Source: Chloroflexota bacterium (lineage in GTDB: Bacteria; Chloroflexota; Chloroflexia; JAMDCE01). Taken from it: a stretch of 9,106 nucleotides of DNA. Positions 1 through 6,922 of this stretch are shown piece by piece (positions within the stretch are counted from its first letter, which is position 1; every line of letters starts with the position of its first letter). The DNA is taken from contig JAMDCE010000433.1 of NCBI GenBank assembly GCA_023489135.1, forward strand, positions 1 to 9,106, read 5' to 3'. The notes under the pieces are model-generated. The model was not told the DNA's origin. It saw only the letters and a program-made list of their open reading frames with translations, and did no database searches. The translations under genes and the position numbers were made by a program.

Positions 1-84
1 ACCTCTGACCACCTGCAGTTTCCTCCTGGCCCGAACGACTTCGTGCTTACCGGCAAGGCGACGATCAAGAAAGGCCCATGCTGA
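1..84 (+). CDS. C-terminal end of an unidentified upstream gene (partial)
   Basis: Frame 1 is open from the left edge to a TGA at 82-84 and gives 27 residues ending in TGKATIKKGPC. The composition (PPGPND, alternating hydrophobic and polar residues) is compatible with the tail of a real protein, and an intrinsic-terminator-like hairpin follows 54 bp later, which supports a gene ending here. I do not recognise the family and too little is visible to assign a function. The other two forward frames read less like protein. It is separated from the liv cluster by the terminator and promoter described below, so it is probably a different transcription unit. Confidence 0.4.
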   Translation, partial: TSDHLQFPPGPNDFVLTGKATIKKGPC

Positions 85-137
85 CGCGGGATTCTTATAT
101 CACCCCTGGGCGAAGGTGTCAATTCCGGCTTTGGAGT

Positions 138-159
138 GCGCAGGCTTGCCTGCGCTTTT
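138..159 (+). terminator. Putative Rho-independent terminator of the upstream unit
   Basis: GCGCAGG, loop CTTG, CCTGCGC is a perfect 7-bp GC-rich stem (138-155) closed by a tetraloop, followed directly by TTTT (156-159) and then GGTT. It lies 54 bp after the stop codon at 84 and upstream of the promoter at 244, as expected for a terminator that insulates the liv transcript from the gene to the left. The U tract is short (4 of the first 4, then GG), so termination may be incomplete. Confidence 0.6.
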
Positions 160-243
160 GGTTGCCTGAGCTTCGAAAGCGGTGGCAAGCCCAAATTGTG
201 GCGGAGTAGACCGTATGATCGCTTCCCCACGAAGATAGGATGC

Positions 244-272
244 TTGACAACCACCGAGTGCGAGTGTACAAT
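244..272 (+). promoter_or_regulatory. Near-consensus sigma-70 promoter for the liv/ligase operon
   Basis: TTGACA at 244-249 is a perfect -35 hexamer. TACAAT at 267-272 matches the -10 consensus TATAAT at 5 of 6 positions, and the spacer is exactly 17 bp (250-266). There is no extended -10 TGn. The expected transcription start is about A279. This is by far the best promoter-like match I saw by eye in the non-coding stretch, and it has the right orientation for the genes beginning at 597. The start site is predicted only. Confidence 0.65.
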
Positions 273-296
273 CGCGTTACGCTGCGTGCGGGACCA

Positions 297-314
297 GGTT
301 TCATGGGCGAAACC
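297..314 (+). repeat. Perfect inverted repeat near the predicted transcription start (possible operator)
   Basis: GGTTTC, ATGGGC, GAAACC forms 6-bp perfect arms around a 6-nt centre. It begins about 18 nt downstream of the predicted start at 279. It could be an operator bound by a dimeric repressor or a small hairpin at the 5' end of the mRNA. No regulator gene is visible in the window, and a 6-bp palindrome can arise by chance. Confidence 0.3.
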
Positions 315-486
315 GAGTCAAGAGCGACCCGCCGGACTTCGCTTTTCGTGATGCAGCGTGTTCTGGCAGGGTGAGAACTCAATTCTTTCCGTCCTTATCC
401 TTTTGATTGAAATCGGTTTCACGCGTGGCTCGCGCCATTGGCATCTCAGCATCTCGATCACCTCGTCCCACGCTACGGAGCGCGAA

Positions 487-501
487 ATCGGGAGTCCCGA
501 T
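487..501 (+). repeat. Small perfect hairpin in the leader
   Basis: ATCGGG, loop AGT, CCCGAT is a 6-bp perfect stem, 96 nt upstream of the GTG start at 597. It is not followed by a T tract, so it is not an intrinsic terminator. It may be part of a larger leader fold or may be fortuitous. Confidence 0.3.
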
Positions 502-582
502 GGAGCTGCGCGAAGAAGCTGCTGCGCTGAAGGGCGGGACACGGTGGGTGTAGATTGGGCTCGGCAGATGCTGAGCGAACAT

Positions 583-590
583 AGGGAGGT
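583..590 (+). promoter_or_regulatory. Strong Shine-Dalgarno site for the binding-protein gene
   Basis: AGGGAGGT lies 6 nt before the GTG at 597. This fixes the start of the binding-protein gene at a GTG codon, which places a complete lipoprotein signal sequence at the N-terminus. Confidence 0.75.
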
Positions 591-596
591 AAGAAA

Positions 597-1796
597 GTGT
601 CGAAGAGTCTGAGCAGGAATACTTGGTTTGCAGTTGTCCTCGCGGTTTGTCTCCTGGCAACCTTTGTCGCGGCGTCGTGTCAGTCTTCTCCGAGCGCCGG
701 TGCTCCGAAGACCTACAAGGTCGGGGCTATTTACCCCTTAACCGGCTCAGCCGCCGCTACCGGCGACTTCTTGAAATCGGGTTTCGAAGTCGGGATGGAG
801 GCCATTAACAAGAAGGGCGGCATCGACGGGGTAAAACTGGAGCCGATTATGGAGGATTCCCAGAACGATGCCAAGGTAGCCGTTTCCGCCTTCACCAAAC
901 TGGCGAACGTCGACAAGGTGCCCATATTGTCTATCGCTTTTAGCGCTCCTTCGTTCGCAGTGGCTCCACTCCTTCAGGAGTCCAAGGTCTTCGGCCTGGG
1001 AACCACCGTCGCGAGTCCCCAGATACGGGGAATCTCTCCCTACTACCTCTTGACCTACGAGCTCGCCGATCGGGAGATAAACACCGCTGTGGAGTATGCC
1101 TCTAAAGAGCTGAAGTTCACCAAGTGGGCGGCCACTTACCTCAACAATGATTTGGGCAAGGGACAGCTGCAGTTCCTGGAGAAGAAGATAGCAGACACTC
1201 CTGGAGCGAGCCTGTTGGCCAAAGAAGCCCACGATCCCGGGCAGACGGATTTCAGCGCGCAGATAGCCAAGATCAAGGCCGTGAATCCCGATGCGGTCTA
1301 CATCGCCGGAGGCGCGGTCAAAGAGACGGCGCTGTTCATGAAACAAGCCAAAGAGCAGGGGATCAAGGCCCCCTTCTTGAGCTATGCCGGTGTTGAAAAC
1401 CCGGACACGCTTAAGATCGCCGGCGCTGCCGCCGAAGGGATGCTGTACACGACACCATACTTTAACCCCGAGGACAAAGATCCGGTAATCCAGGGATTTG
1501 TCACGGAGTATAAGGCTAAGTTTAACGGCAAGGTGCCGCAAGAGTTTCAGTCGGCTTTGACCTATGACCATACGCTGGTTATGGAGAAGATCATAAAGTA
1601 CGCCAAGGACAAGGGCTGGGGTTACACCGCCGAATCATTGAAGAAGGCCGCCGAGGAAATCAAGGTGTTCCCTGCGACGACCGGGACCACGCACCTCCAG
1701 CCGGATGGAACCGTCAAGAAGGAAAAGATGTTGCTGAAGACGGTCAAGGATGGCAAGTACGTAGTGCTCAAGGTGCTGGACGCGAACGTCAGGTAA
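597..1796 (+). CDS. Branched-chain amino-acid-type ABC transporter substrate-binding lipoprotein (Peripla_BP_6 / LivJ-LivK family)
   Basis: This is the extracytoplasmic ligand receptor that delivers substrate to the LivHM channel encoded just downstream. The 399-aa product is near the usual length for the family. Residues 1-27 form a signal peptide: basic SKSLSR, a hydrophobic stretch at about 10-24, then the lipobox AAS-C with Cys28 as the likely lipidated residue. The mature protein opens with the family pattern KVGAIYPLTG (41-50), AxTGxxxxxGFEVGMEAINKKGGIDG (54-78), and an acidic EDSQND block (86-91). The AFSAPSFAVAPLLQ segment (114-127) is where these receptors bind the ligand's carboxylate and amino groups. 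GTG start with AGGGAGGT 6 nt upstream. The family also binds aromatic carboxylates, amides and urea, so true branched-chain amino acids are not assured. With two CoA ligases downstream, an organic acid ligand is plausible (inference). LivH starts 29 bp after the stop. Confidence 0.93.
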   Translation: MSKSLSRNTWFAVVLAVCLLATFVAASCQSSPSAGAPKTYKVGAIYPLTGSAAATGDFLKSGFEVGMEAINKKGGIDGVKLEPIMEDSQNDAKVAVSAFTKLANVDKVPILSIAFSAPSFAVAPLLQESKVFGLGTTVASPQIRGISPYYLLTYELADREINTAVEYASKELKFTKWAATYLNNDLGKGQLQFLEKKIADTPGASLLAKEAHDPGQTDFSAQIAKIKAVNPDAVYIAGGAVKETALFMKQAKEQGIKAPFLSYAGVENPDTLKIAGAAAEGMLYTTPYFNPEDKDPVIQGFVTEYKAKFNGKVPQEFQSALTYDHTLVMEKIIKYAKDKGWGYTAESLKKAAEEIKVFPATTGTTHLQPDGTVKKEKMLLKTVKDGKYVVLKVLDANVR

Positions 1797-1825
1797 TTCA
1801 GCAATCCTTTTGAGGGTGCATCTAT

Positions 1826-2689
1826 ATGGAGTTGCTCTTACAGCTCCTGGTGGGGGGCATCGCGGCCGGGGCAATCTACGCCCTGGTCGCGCTGGGATTG
1901 GCTATAGTCTGGAACGTGACACGCGTTCTTCACCTGGCTCAGGGGGCGGTGTTTGCTGTCGCGGCCTACACCGCCTACCTTCTTAATCATACGTTGGGCC
2001 TGAGCCTGCTGGTGTCGTTTGTCCTAACCACCATCGTCGCCTGTTTACTGGGAGTGGGTCTGGAACTGGCTTTGTTTCGGCCGATGCGCGACGCTTCTCA
2101 AGCGGTCAAATTGATGGTCGCCATCGGTCTGCTGATCTTCTGCGCCAATCTTCTGGCCCTGGCCTTCGGCAACGATCCGAAGATTCTGCGGTTGGAAACG
2201 GACCTTGGGAACCTCCAGATGGGGGGGGTGAGCATAACCGGCGTACGCCTGCTGATCATCGGGGTGAGCGTGGTGCTGTTCGGGCTCACCCAGTTGTTCT
2301 TGGTCAAAACCAAGATGGGGAAAGCTATGCGAGCCGTGGCCAGCAACCCTGAAATGGCCGAGGTTGTTGGTATCGATGCCAAGAGAGTAAACCTGCTGGC
2401 CTTTGTCGTGGGATCGGCGCTGGCCAGCCCCGCCGCGGTGTTGGTTTCGCTGGATACCGGGTTGGACCCTAACATGGGGCTCAATATTATCTTGATGGTT
2501 CTGGCCGCCATTCTCGTGGGGGGGCTGGGTAGCTTGCCTGGAGCGATAATCGGTGCCCTTTTCATCGGCATAGTTCAGAACGTAGGCATCTGGCAAATCC
2601 CGTCGCAGTGGCAGACGGCTATCGCGTTCGGCGTCCTCTTTATATTTATCATATTCAAGCCGCAGGGGTTCCTCGGTGAGAAAGCGTAG
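1826..2689 (+). CDS. livH: Branched-chain amino-acid-type ABC transporter permease LivH
   Basis: This is one of the two membrane subunits that form the translocation channel in the cytoplasmic membrane, paired with LivM. The 287-aa product is highly hydrophobic with about eight predicted membrane segments (approximately 5-29, 36-53, 60-84, 95-114, 138-160, 189-208, 220-251 and 263-277). LivH hallmarks are GIAAGAIYALVALGLAIVWNVTRVLHLAQGA (split across 11-41), the GKAMRAVASNPEMAEVVGID stretch at 165-184 corresponding to the cytoplasmic coupling loop that contacts the ATPases, LVGGLGSLPGAIIGA around 230-244, and the C-terminal FKPQGFLGEKA. ATG start with GAGGGT at 1812-1817, 8 nt upstream. LivM begins 17 bp after the stop. 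The length and motifs are normal for the family. Confidence 0.94.
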   Translation: MELLLQLLVGGIAAGAIYALVALGLAIVWNVTRVLHLAQGAVFAVAAYTAYLLNHTLGLSLLVSFVLTTIVACLLGVGLELALFRPMRDASQAVKLMVAIGLLIFCANLLALAFGNDPKILRLETDLGNLQMGGVSITGVRLLIIGVSVVLFGLTQLFLVKTKMGKAMRAVASNPEMAEVVGIDAKRVNLLAFVVGSALASPAAVLVSLDTGLDPNMGLNIILMVLAAILVGGLGSLPGAIIGALFIGIVQNVGIWQIPSQWQTAIAFGVLFIFIIFKPQGFLGEKA

Positions 2690-2706
2690 GCGAGGAGAGA
2701 CGATTC

Positions 2707-3579
2707 TTGGCTGAGTACTTTACCCATATTCTGGTCATGATATCCATCTATGTGATTTTGGGAACATCTTTCGACCTCTTGATCGGGTATACGGGACTGA
2801 TCTCCCTTTGCCACGCGGCTTTTTTCGCCATCGGCGCCTACGCTTCGGCGCTCCTGACCTTGAAGGCGGGCTGGAATTTCTTCCCGGCCGTGCTGGCGGG
2901 AATGGTGCTGTCCGGCCTGATCAGCCTGGTGATCGCCGTCCCGTCGCTCCGCGTAAAAGGAGATTACCTGGTGATCTCCTCTTTCGGGTTCCAGTTGATC
3001 GTTACCAGCGTCTTGCTAAACTGGGACTCCTTGACCAATGGTCCGGCCGGCGTCCCCGGCATACCCCGGCCTTCCGTATTCGGTTTCGTGATAACGGGCA
3101 ACAACTTCGTGGCTCTCACGGTTGTGATCGCAGTTCTGTGCGTTTTCGTGGCCTGGCGAGTCACGCAGTCGCCCTTCGGCAGGGTGTTGAAAGGCATCCG
3201 CGAAGATGAGATTGCCACTCGCTCTCTGGGCAAGAACATCGTCTCGTTCAAGATAGTGGTTTTCGCGGTGGCCTGCGCCCTGGCGGCCGTGGGTGGGAGC
3301 CTTTACGCGTCCTACAGCCGCTGGATTGGCCCCGAGTCCTTCAACCTGGTGGAATCCATCTTCATCTTCTCCATCGTCGCCGTGGGCGGCGCGGGCACGA
3401 TCAGGGGGCCAATCGTGGGGGCGGTGGTGTTGGTGACCCTGCCCGAGCTTCTCAGGCTCTTGAACATACCTTCTGCTGTGGCCTTTCAGGCTCGGCAGAT
3501 GTTATACGCAACGCTGCTCATTTTGTTCATGCGCTTCAGGCCCCAGGGTTTGCTGGGAGAGTATCTAGGCTTCAGGTAG
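2707..3579 (+). CDS. livM: Branched-chain amino-acid-type ABC transporter permease LivM
   Basis: This is the second channel subunit, partner of LivH. The 290-aa product lacks the long N-terminal extension seen in some enterobacterial LivM proteins, as is common outside that group. Motifs include GYTGLISLCHAAFFAIGAY (27-45), SLRVKGDYLVISSFGFQ (80-96), TNGPAGVPGIPRP (110-122), the coupling-loop stretch SPFGRVLKGIREDEIATRSLG (155-175), VGGAGTIRGPIVGA (226-239) and the terminal RFRPQGLLGEYLGF. Start choice: TTG at 2707, read as MAEYF, with AGGAGA at about 2694-2699 some 7-8 nt upstream. The first internal ATG is at residue 11, inside the first membrane segment, so it is not a good alternative. 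Likely co-transcribed with LivH (17-bp gap). Confidence 0.93.
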   Translation: MAEYFTHILVMISIYVILGTSFDLLIGYTGLISLCHAAFFAIGAYASALLTLKAGWNFFPAVLAGMVLSGLISLVIAVPSLRVKGDYLVISSFGFQLIVTSVLLNWDSLTNGPAGVPGIPRPSVFGFVITGNNFVALTVVIAVLCVFVAWRVTQSPFGRVLKGIREDEIATRSLGKNIVSFKIVVFAVACALAAVGGSLYASYSRWIGPESFNLVESIFIFSIVAVGGAGTIRGPIVGAVVLVTLPELLRLLNIPSAVAFQARQMLYATLLILFMRFRPQGLLGEYLGFR

Positions 3580-3611
3580 AGGTCGGTTAATTCGTCGACG
3601 GTGATGTGGAA

Positions 3612-4394
3612 ATGAGTCTCTTGGAACTCAAAGAAGTCTCGAAGAACTTCGGCGGAATCAGGGCGGTTGATCGCTTGTCGTTCTCGCTGGAGGAAGGGAA
3701 GATATCTTCTCTGATTGGCCCCAACGGCGCCGGAAAGACTACCATATTCAACATCATCACCGGTTTCTTGACCCCTGACGAGGGAGCCGTCTACTATCGT
3801 TCGAAGCGCATGACGGGATTGCCGCCGCACGCGATAGCCAGGTCCGGGGTGGCCCGGTCCTTCCAAGACCTAAGGCTGTTCAACAATATGACTGTGTTGG
3901 ACAACGTGCTGCTGGCTATGCCCGATCAACCGGGGGAAAACGTCTTCCGCCCGTTTTTCACGCCCAAGCGGGTTGCCGCGGCGGAAAAAGCGAACAAGGA
4001 CAAGGCGCTTTCCCTGCTGGAGTTCGTTCACCTCGCCGACAAGTCGGGCGAGATAGCCGACGACCTTGCCTACGGCGAACAGAAACTGCTGGCCATCGCC
4101 CGTCTATTAGCTTCGGAAGGCAACCTGTTGCTGCTGGACGAGCCAACGTCGGGGCTGGACCCGAACACGGTCGAGGCGATGCTGGGCCTGCTTCGGCAAT
4201 TGATCGATAGGGGCAAGACGATACTCCTGATAGAACACAACTTGAACGTGGTCAAAGAGGTGTCGGACTGGATCGTGTTTCTCAACTTCGGCCAAATGGT
4301 AACCAGCGGACGGCCGGAGGAAATAATGAGTGATCCGAGACTGGCGGAGCTTTACTTCGGCCAGACGATGAGCGTGATCAGTCATGTTACTTGA
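3612..4394 (+). CDS. livG: Branched-chain amino-acid-type ABC transporter ATP-binding protein LivG
   Basis: This is one of two cytosolic ATPases that power the LivHM channel. From the ATG at 3612 the product is 260 aa, the usual LivG size. Visible motifs: Walker A GPNGAGKT (36-43), Q-loop Gln85 in SFQDLRLF, signature LAYGEQKLLAIAR (152-164, in place of the more usual LSYGQQ), Walker B LLLLDEP (172-178) and switch His209 in LLIEHN. The insert PGENVFRPFFTPKR (107-120) between the Q-loop and signature is typical of LivG and separates it from LivF. Start choice: a GTG at 3606 would add two residues but would leave GGTGA (3600-3604) only 1 nt away. With ATG 3612 the spacing is 7 nt. The 3' end overlaps LivF by 11 bp, suggesting translational coupling. 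Confidence 0.93.
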   Translation: MSLLELKEVSKNFGGIRAVDRLSFSLEEGKISSLIGPNGAGKTTIFNIITGFLTPDEGAVYYRSKRMTGLPPHAIARSGVARSFQDLRLFNNMTVLDNVLLAMPDQPGENVFRPFFTPKRVAAAEKANKDKALSLLEFVHLADKSGEIADDLAYGEQKLLAIARLLASEGNLLLLDEPTSGLDPNTVEAMLGLLRQLIDRGKTILLIEHNLNVVKEVSDWIVFLNFGQMVTSGRPEEIMSDPRLAELYFGQTMSVISHVT

Positions 4395-5085
4395 AATTAA
4401 GGGCCTGGTGGCCGGATACGGCAAGAGAAAAGTGTTGCGCGGCGTCTCATTCGAGATTGCCGCCGGGGAGATAGTGGCGCTTATCGGTCACAACGGGGCG
4501 GGCAAGTCCACGACCCTGAAATCTGCTTTCGGTCTATTGCAGCCGGAAGAAGGCAAAATCACTTTCGACGGGACAGACATTGCCGGTCGCAGGCCGGCGC
4601 AGAACGTGATGGCCGGCATTTCCTTTGTCCCTCAGGAAAGGATGATTTTCCCTCATCTCTCCGTGTCCGAGAACTTGGAGCTGGGCGCCTATGCCAGCGG
4701 GCACAGCAATTCACTCGACGAGAAGTACACGCTCATTCACGAGCTCTTCCCCCCATTGCAGCAGAGAAAAACACAGAGGGCGGGTCTTATGAGCGGTGGC
4801 GAGCAGCGCATGCTGGCCCTGGCGATTTCCTTGATGCAGAGCCCGAGGCTCTTGCTGCTCGACGAGCCTTCCCTGGCGCTCTCGCCGCTCTTAGTGCAGC
4901 GGGTTATGGAGAGCGTGAAGGAGATCAACAAGGCGCTGGGTGTGGCAGTTCTTCTGGTAGAACAGAACGTAACCCACGCGCTGAGCATCGCCGATCGGGT
5001 TTACGTAATGAGAACCGGAGAGATCATCGCGAATGACGTTCCGGCCAATCTCTTGGACGGGGGCAAGTTGTGGGATCTGTTCTAG
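4384..5085 (+). CDS. livF: Branched-chain amino-acid-type ABC transporter ATP-binding protein LivF
   Basis: This is the second ATPase of the transporter, expected to pair with LivG. The product is 233 aa, normal for LivF. Motifs: Walker A GHNGAGKS (35-42), Q-loop Gln84 in FVPQERMIFPHLSVSENLELGA (split at 81-102), signature MSGGEQRMLALA (136-147), Walker B LLLLDEP (156-162) followed by SLALSPLLV, and LLVEQN (190-195), where Gln194 replaces the switch His. That replacement is usual in LivF and not a defect. The ATG lies inside the last codons of LivG (11-bp overlap) with only a weak ribosome binding site, so it probably relies on coupled translation. It is the last liv gene and a 139-bp gap follows. 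Confidence 0.94.
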   Translation: MLLEIKGLVAGYGKRKVLRGVSFEIAAGEIVALIGHNGAGKSTTLKSAFGLLQPEEGKITFDGTDIAGRRPAQNVMAGISFVPQERMIFPHLSVSENLELGAYASGHSNSLDEKYTLIHELFPPLQQRKTQRAGLMSGGEQRMLALAISLMQSPRLLLLDEPSLALSPLLVQRVMESVKEINKALGVAVLLVEQNVTHALSIADRVYVMRTGEIIANDVPANLLDGGKLWDLF

Positions 5086-5110
5086 CAGGGCCTGTGCAGT
5101 CTAATCGTAG

Positions 5111-5148
5111 AGAGCCAACTTACTCCATGTGCGACCAAAGGTTGCTCT
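5111..5148 (+). repeat. Imperfect inverted repeat in the gap between livF and ligase A
   Basis: AGAGC-(C)-AAC at 5111-5119 pairs with GTT-GCTCT at 5141-5148: eight pairs with one bulged C and a 21-nt loop. It lies 25 bp after the livF stop. It is not followed by a clear T tract (ATGTTTC follows), so it is at best a weak attenuator or an mRNA-stabilising end for the liv portion. The rest of 5086-5210 shows no gene. I saw only a poor promoter-like match with 15-bp spacing, which I do not call. Confidence 0.3.
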
Positions 5149-5210
5149 ATGTTTCAGAGGAATGACGATCGGCAGAACGCATTGCATAAGCCCTGTCCTT
5201 TCTATTAAGT

Positions 5211-5217
5211 AGGAGGT
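5211..5217 (+). promoter_or_regulatory. Shine-Dalgarno site that decides the ligase A start
   Basis: AGGAGGT at 5211-5217 is a perfect anti-SD match. A GTG at 5216-5218 that would give a longer frame lies inside this site and cannot be initiated from it. The TTG at 5225 is 7 nt downstream. Ligase B has the identical arrangement: AGGAGGT 6909-6915, 7 nt, then TTG 6923. The two proteins also align from their first residue (MATVNYP and MASMKYP). Confidence 0.8.
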
Positions 5218-5224
5218 GCCGTTC

Positions 5225-6904
5225 TTGGCTACCGTGAATTACCCGGCGCAGCTGCAGGCGGAGCTGCTGCCCAAGGGGGCGCTGCCGGAGTTCCTGTTCA
5301 CTCTTCCGGAGATGCAGGTACCCGAGGAGATCAACATCACCGAGTATTTCCTGGACCGTAACCTCCAGGGGGAACAGGCGGATAAGATCGCTTACTACTC
5401 GGGTGATCGGAAAATCACCTACAGGGAGCTGCACGAAAGGGTCAATCGCCTTGCCAACGGTCTGCGTGGTCTGGGTATTGGCAAAGGGGACCGCGTTATT
5501 CTGCGCATCCCCAACAGCATCGAGTTCATCGTGAGCGCCCTGGCTCTACACCGGTTGGGCGCGACGGTGATACCGACCATGATCCTGCTCCGGGAGAAGG
5601 CGATCACTTACATCGCCAACACCGCCGAGGCCAAGGCGATCATCTCGGCCCACGACCTGCTCGATGAGGTGGAGGCGGGAAGGGACAGGCTCAACACGGT
5701 GGCGCACGTCGTCGTGATAGGCGGCACCGGGGAGCTCGAAGGCCGAGGCCTTCATCGCTACGAGGATCTGATAGAGAAATCGAGCGATCGCATAGAGAGC
5801 GTCAAGGTGAGCCGGGACGACATAGGCTGCGTTTTCTTCAGCTCTGGCACGACCGGAATGCCCAAGGGTTGTATGCACCTGAACCGGGGTTTGGTCGCCG
5901 CGATGCACGCGGTCTCTCACGTGTTCGGCGGCATACGCCGCGACGACGTCATCGGGGGCACGCCGCCCCTGGCATTCACCTTTGGCTACGGACACGTAAT
6001 GCTGTTGGCTTTGCTCGGCGGCGTGCCGGCCGTGTTGATCGAAGGGCGGCTGACGCCGGAGAGGATGTTCGAGACGATCCATAAATATCGGGTCACCCTG
6101 TGGAACAGCGCCCCCACCGCCTACAACCAGATGCTTAACCTCCCCGACGCCGAGAAGAATTACGATCTCAGCAGCCTTCGGATCACCCTGTCGGGCAGCG
6201 CACCGCTGCTGCCGGCCACCTTCGACCAGTGGAAGGCTCGCTTCGGAACCGAGCTGTGGAACACCATCGGCTCCTCCGAGACGTTTTGCGCCTATCTAGT
6301 GACCTGGAAGCCCGAGAGCAAGCCGAGATCGTTGGGGCACCCTTATCCCAGTTGGGAGGTCAAGATCATCGACGACCAGGGAAACGAGTGCCCACGAGGC
6401 ACCGTTGGGCGCCTGGCCATCCGCGGAACGGGCGGAATTATGTACTGGCGCAATGTAGAGAAACAAAGAGACGCCGTGACCAACGGCTGGAGTCTCACGG
6501 GAGATCTGGCGTACCAGGACGAGGAGGGATGCTTCTGGCACGTCTCGCGGAGCGACGATCTGATCAAGAGTCGAGGCTACCGGGTATCGCCGGGGGAGGT
6601 CGAGGATGCTCTTTTGGAGCATCCCGCCGTATTCGAGCCGGTGGTGATCGGCGTCCCCGATCCCATCCAGGGCGAGCGCGTCAAGGCTTTCATCCTGCTA
6701 AAAGAGGGTTGCCAGGGAACGCCGGAGTTGGCGGAGGAGCTCCGCCAATTCGTCCGGGCGAAGGTCGCCCCCTATATGACGCCCGGGGAGTTCGAGTTCG
6801 TCGATTCTTTTCCCAAGACCGAAACCGGCAAGGTTCGCCGCATCGAGCTCAAGCAGTTGGAGCGCCAGCGTCACGAGGAACGGCAGCATCATTCAGCTAC
6901 ATAA
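5225..6904 (+). CDS. AMP-forming acyl/aryl-CoA ligase A (benzoate / 2-aminobenzoate-CoA ligase-like, ANL superfamily)
   Basis: It is predicted to activate a carboxylic acid with ATP to an acyl-adenylate and then to the CoA thioester in the cytosol. From the TTG start the product is 559 aa, normal for the family. ANL motifs: phosphate loop SSGTTGMPKG (206-215), SGSAP (323-327), GSSE (349-352, at the position of the usual TE motif), TGD (425-427), hinge SRSDDLIKSRGYR (441-453), and PKTETGK with catalytic Lys536. The N-terminal pattern ELLPKGALPEFLFTLPEM is reminiscent of 2-aminobenzoate-CoA ligases and is unlike acetyl-CoA synthetase. The substrate cannot be read from sequence: benzoate, hydroxy- or aminobenzoate, or another short acid are all possible. 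It is about 70% identical by eye to ligase B, which begins 18 bp later, so the two arose by tandem duplication. Being next to a Liv transporter suggests that the imported compound, or something derived from it, is the substrate (inference). Confidence 0.88.
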   Translation: MATVNYPAQLQAELLPKGALPEFLFTLPEMQVPEEINITEYFLDRNLQGEQADKIAYYSGDRKITYRELHERVNRLANGLRGLGIGKGDRVILRIPNSIEFIVSALALHRLGATVIPTMILLREKAITYIANTAEAKAIISAHDLLDEVEAGRDRLNTVAHVVVIGGTGELEGRGLHRYEDLIEKSSDRIESVKVSRDDIGCVFFSSGTTGMPKGCMHLNRGLVAAMHAVSHVFGGIRRDDVIGGTPPLAFTFGYGHVMLLALLGGVPAVLIEGRLTPERMFETIHKYRVTLWNSAPTAYNQMLNLPDAEKNYDLSSLRITLSGSAPLLPATFDQWKARFGTELWNTIGSSETFCAYLVTWKPESKPRSLGHPYPSWEVKIIDDQGNECPRGTVGRLAIRGTGGIMYWRNVEKQRDAVTNGWSLTGDLAYQDEEGCFWHVSRSDDLIKSRGYRVSPGEVEDALLEHPAVFEPVVIGVPDPIQGERVKAFILLKEGCQGTPELAEELRQFVRAKVAPYMTPGEFEFVDSFPKTETGKVRRIELKQLERQRHEERQHHSAT

Positions 6905-6922
6905 TCTTAGGAGGTCAGGACC

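Larger units (their letters stand above)
279..596 (+). other. Predicted long 5' leader (about 318 nt), no recognised RNA element
   Basis: This is the stretch between the predicted transcription start and the GTG of the binding-protein gene. I see no tRNA, no T-box specifier or antiterminator signature and no riboswitch core I can name. Open frames inside it (for example 358-612) have low-complexity translations and no good ribosome binding site, so I do not call genes there. Structure visible by eye is limited to the inverted repeats at 297-314 and 487-501. A near-repeat (AGCTGCGC then AGCTGCTGCGC) sits around 504-530. The whole 85-596 gap is 512 bp with no supported gene. Confidence 0.4.

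Noticed and set aside
119..382. 87-aa and other minus-strand frames in the 5' non-coding region
   Set aside because: Biased, low-information translations with no ribosome binding site. They cross both the terminator hairpin and the promoter.
358..612. 84-aa plus-strand open frame in the leader
   Set aside because: It has no Shine-Dalgarno site, an implausible composition and an overlap with the binding-protein start. A leader peptide function cannot be supported.
747..1571. 274-aa minus-strand open frame opposite the binding-protein gene
   Set aside because: It is the shadow of the well-supported substrate-binding protein; the translation shows no family motifs.
5183..5208. Possible internal promoter TTGCAT / TATTAA before ligase A
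   Set aside because: The spacer is only 15 bp and both hexamers are imperfect, so it is too weak to call.
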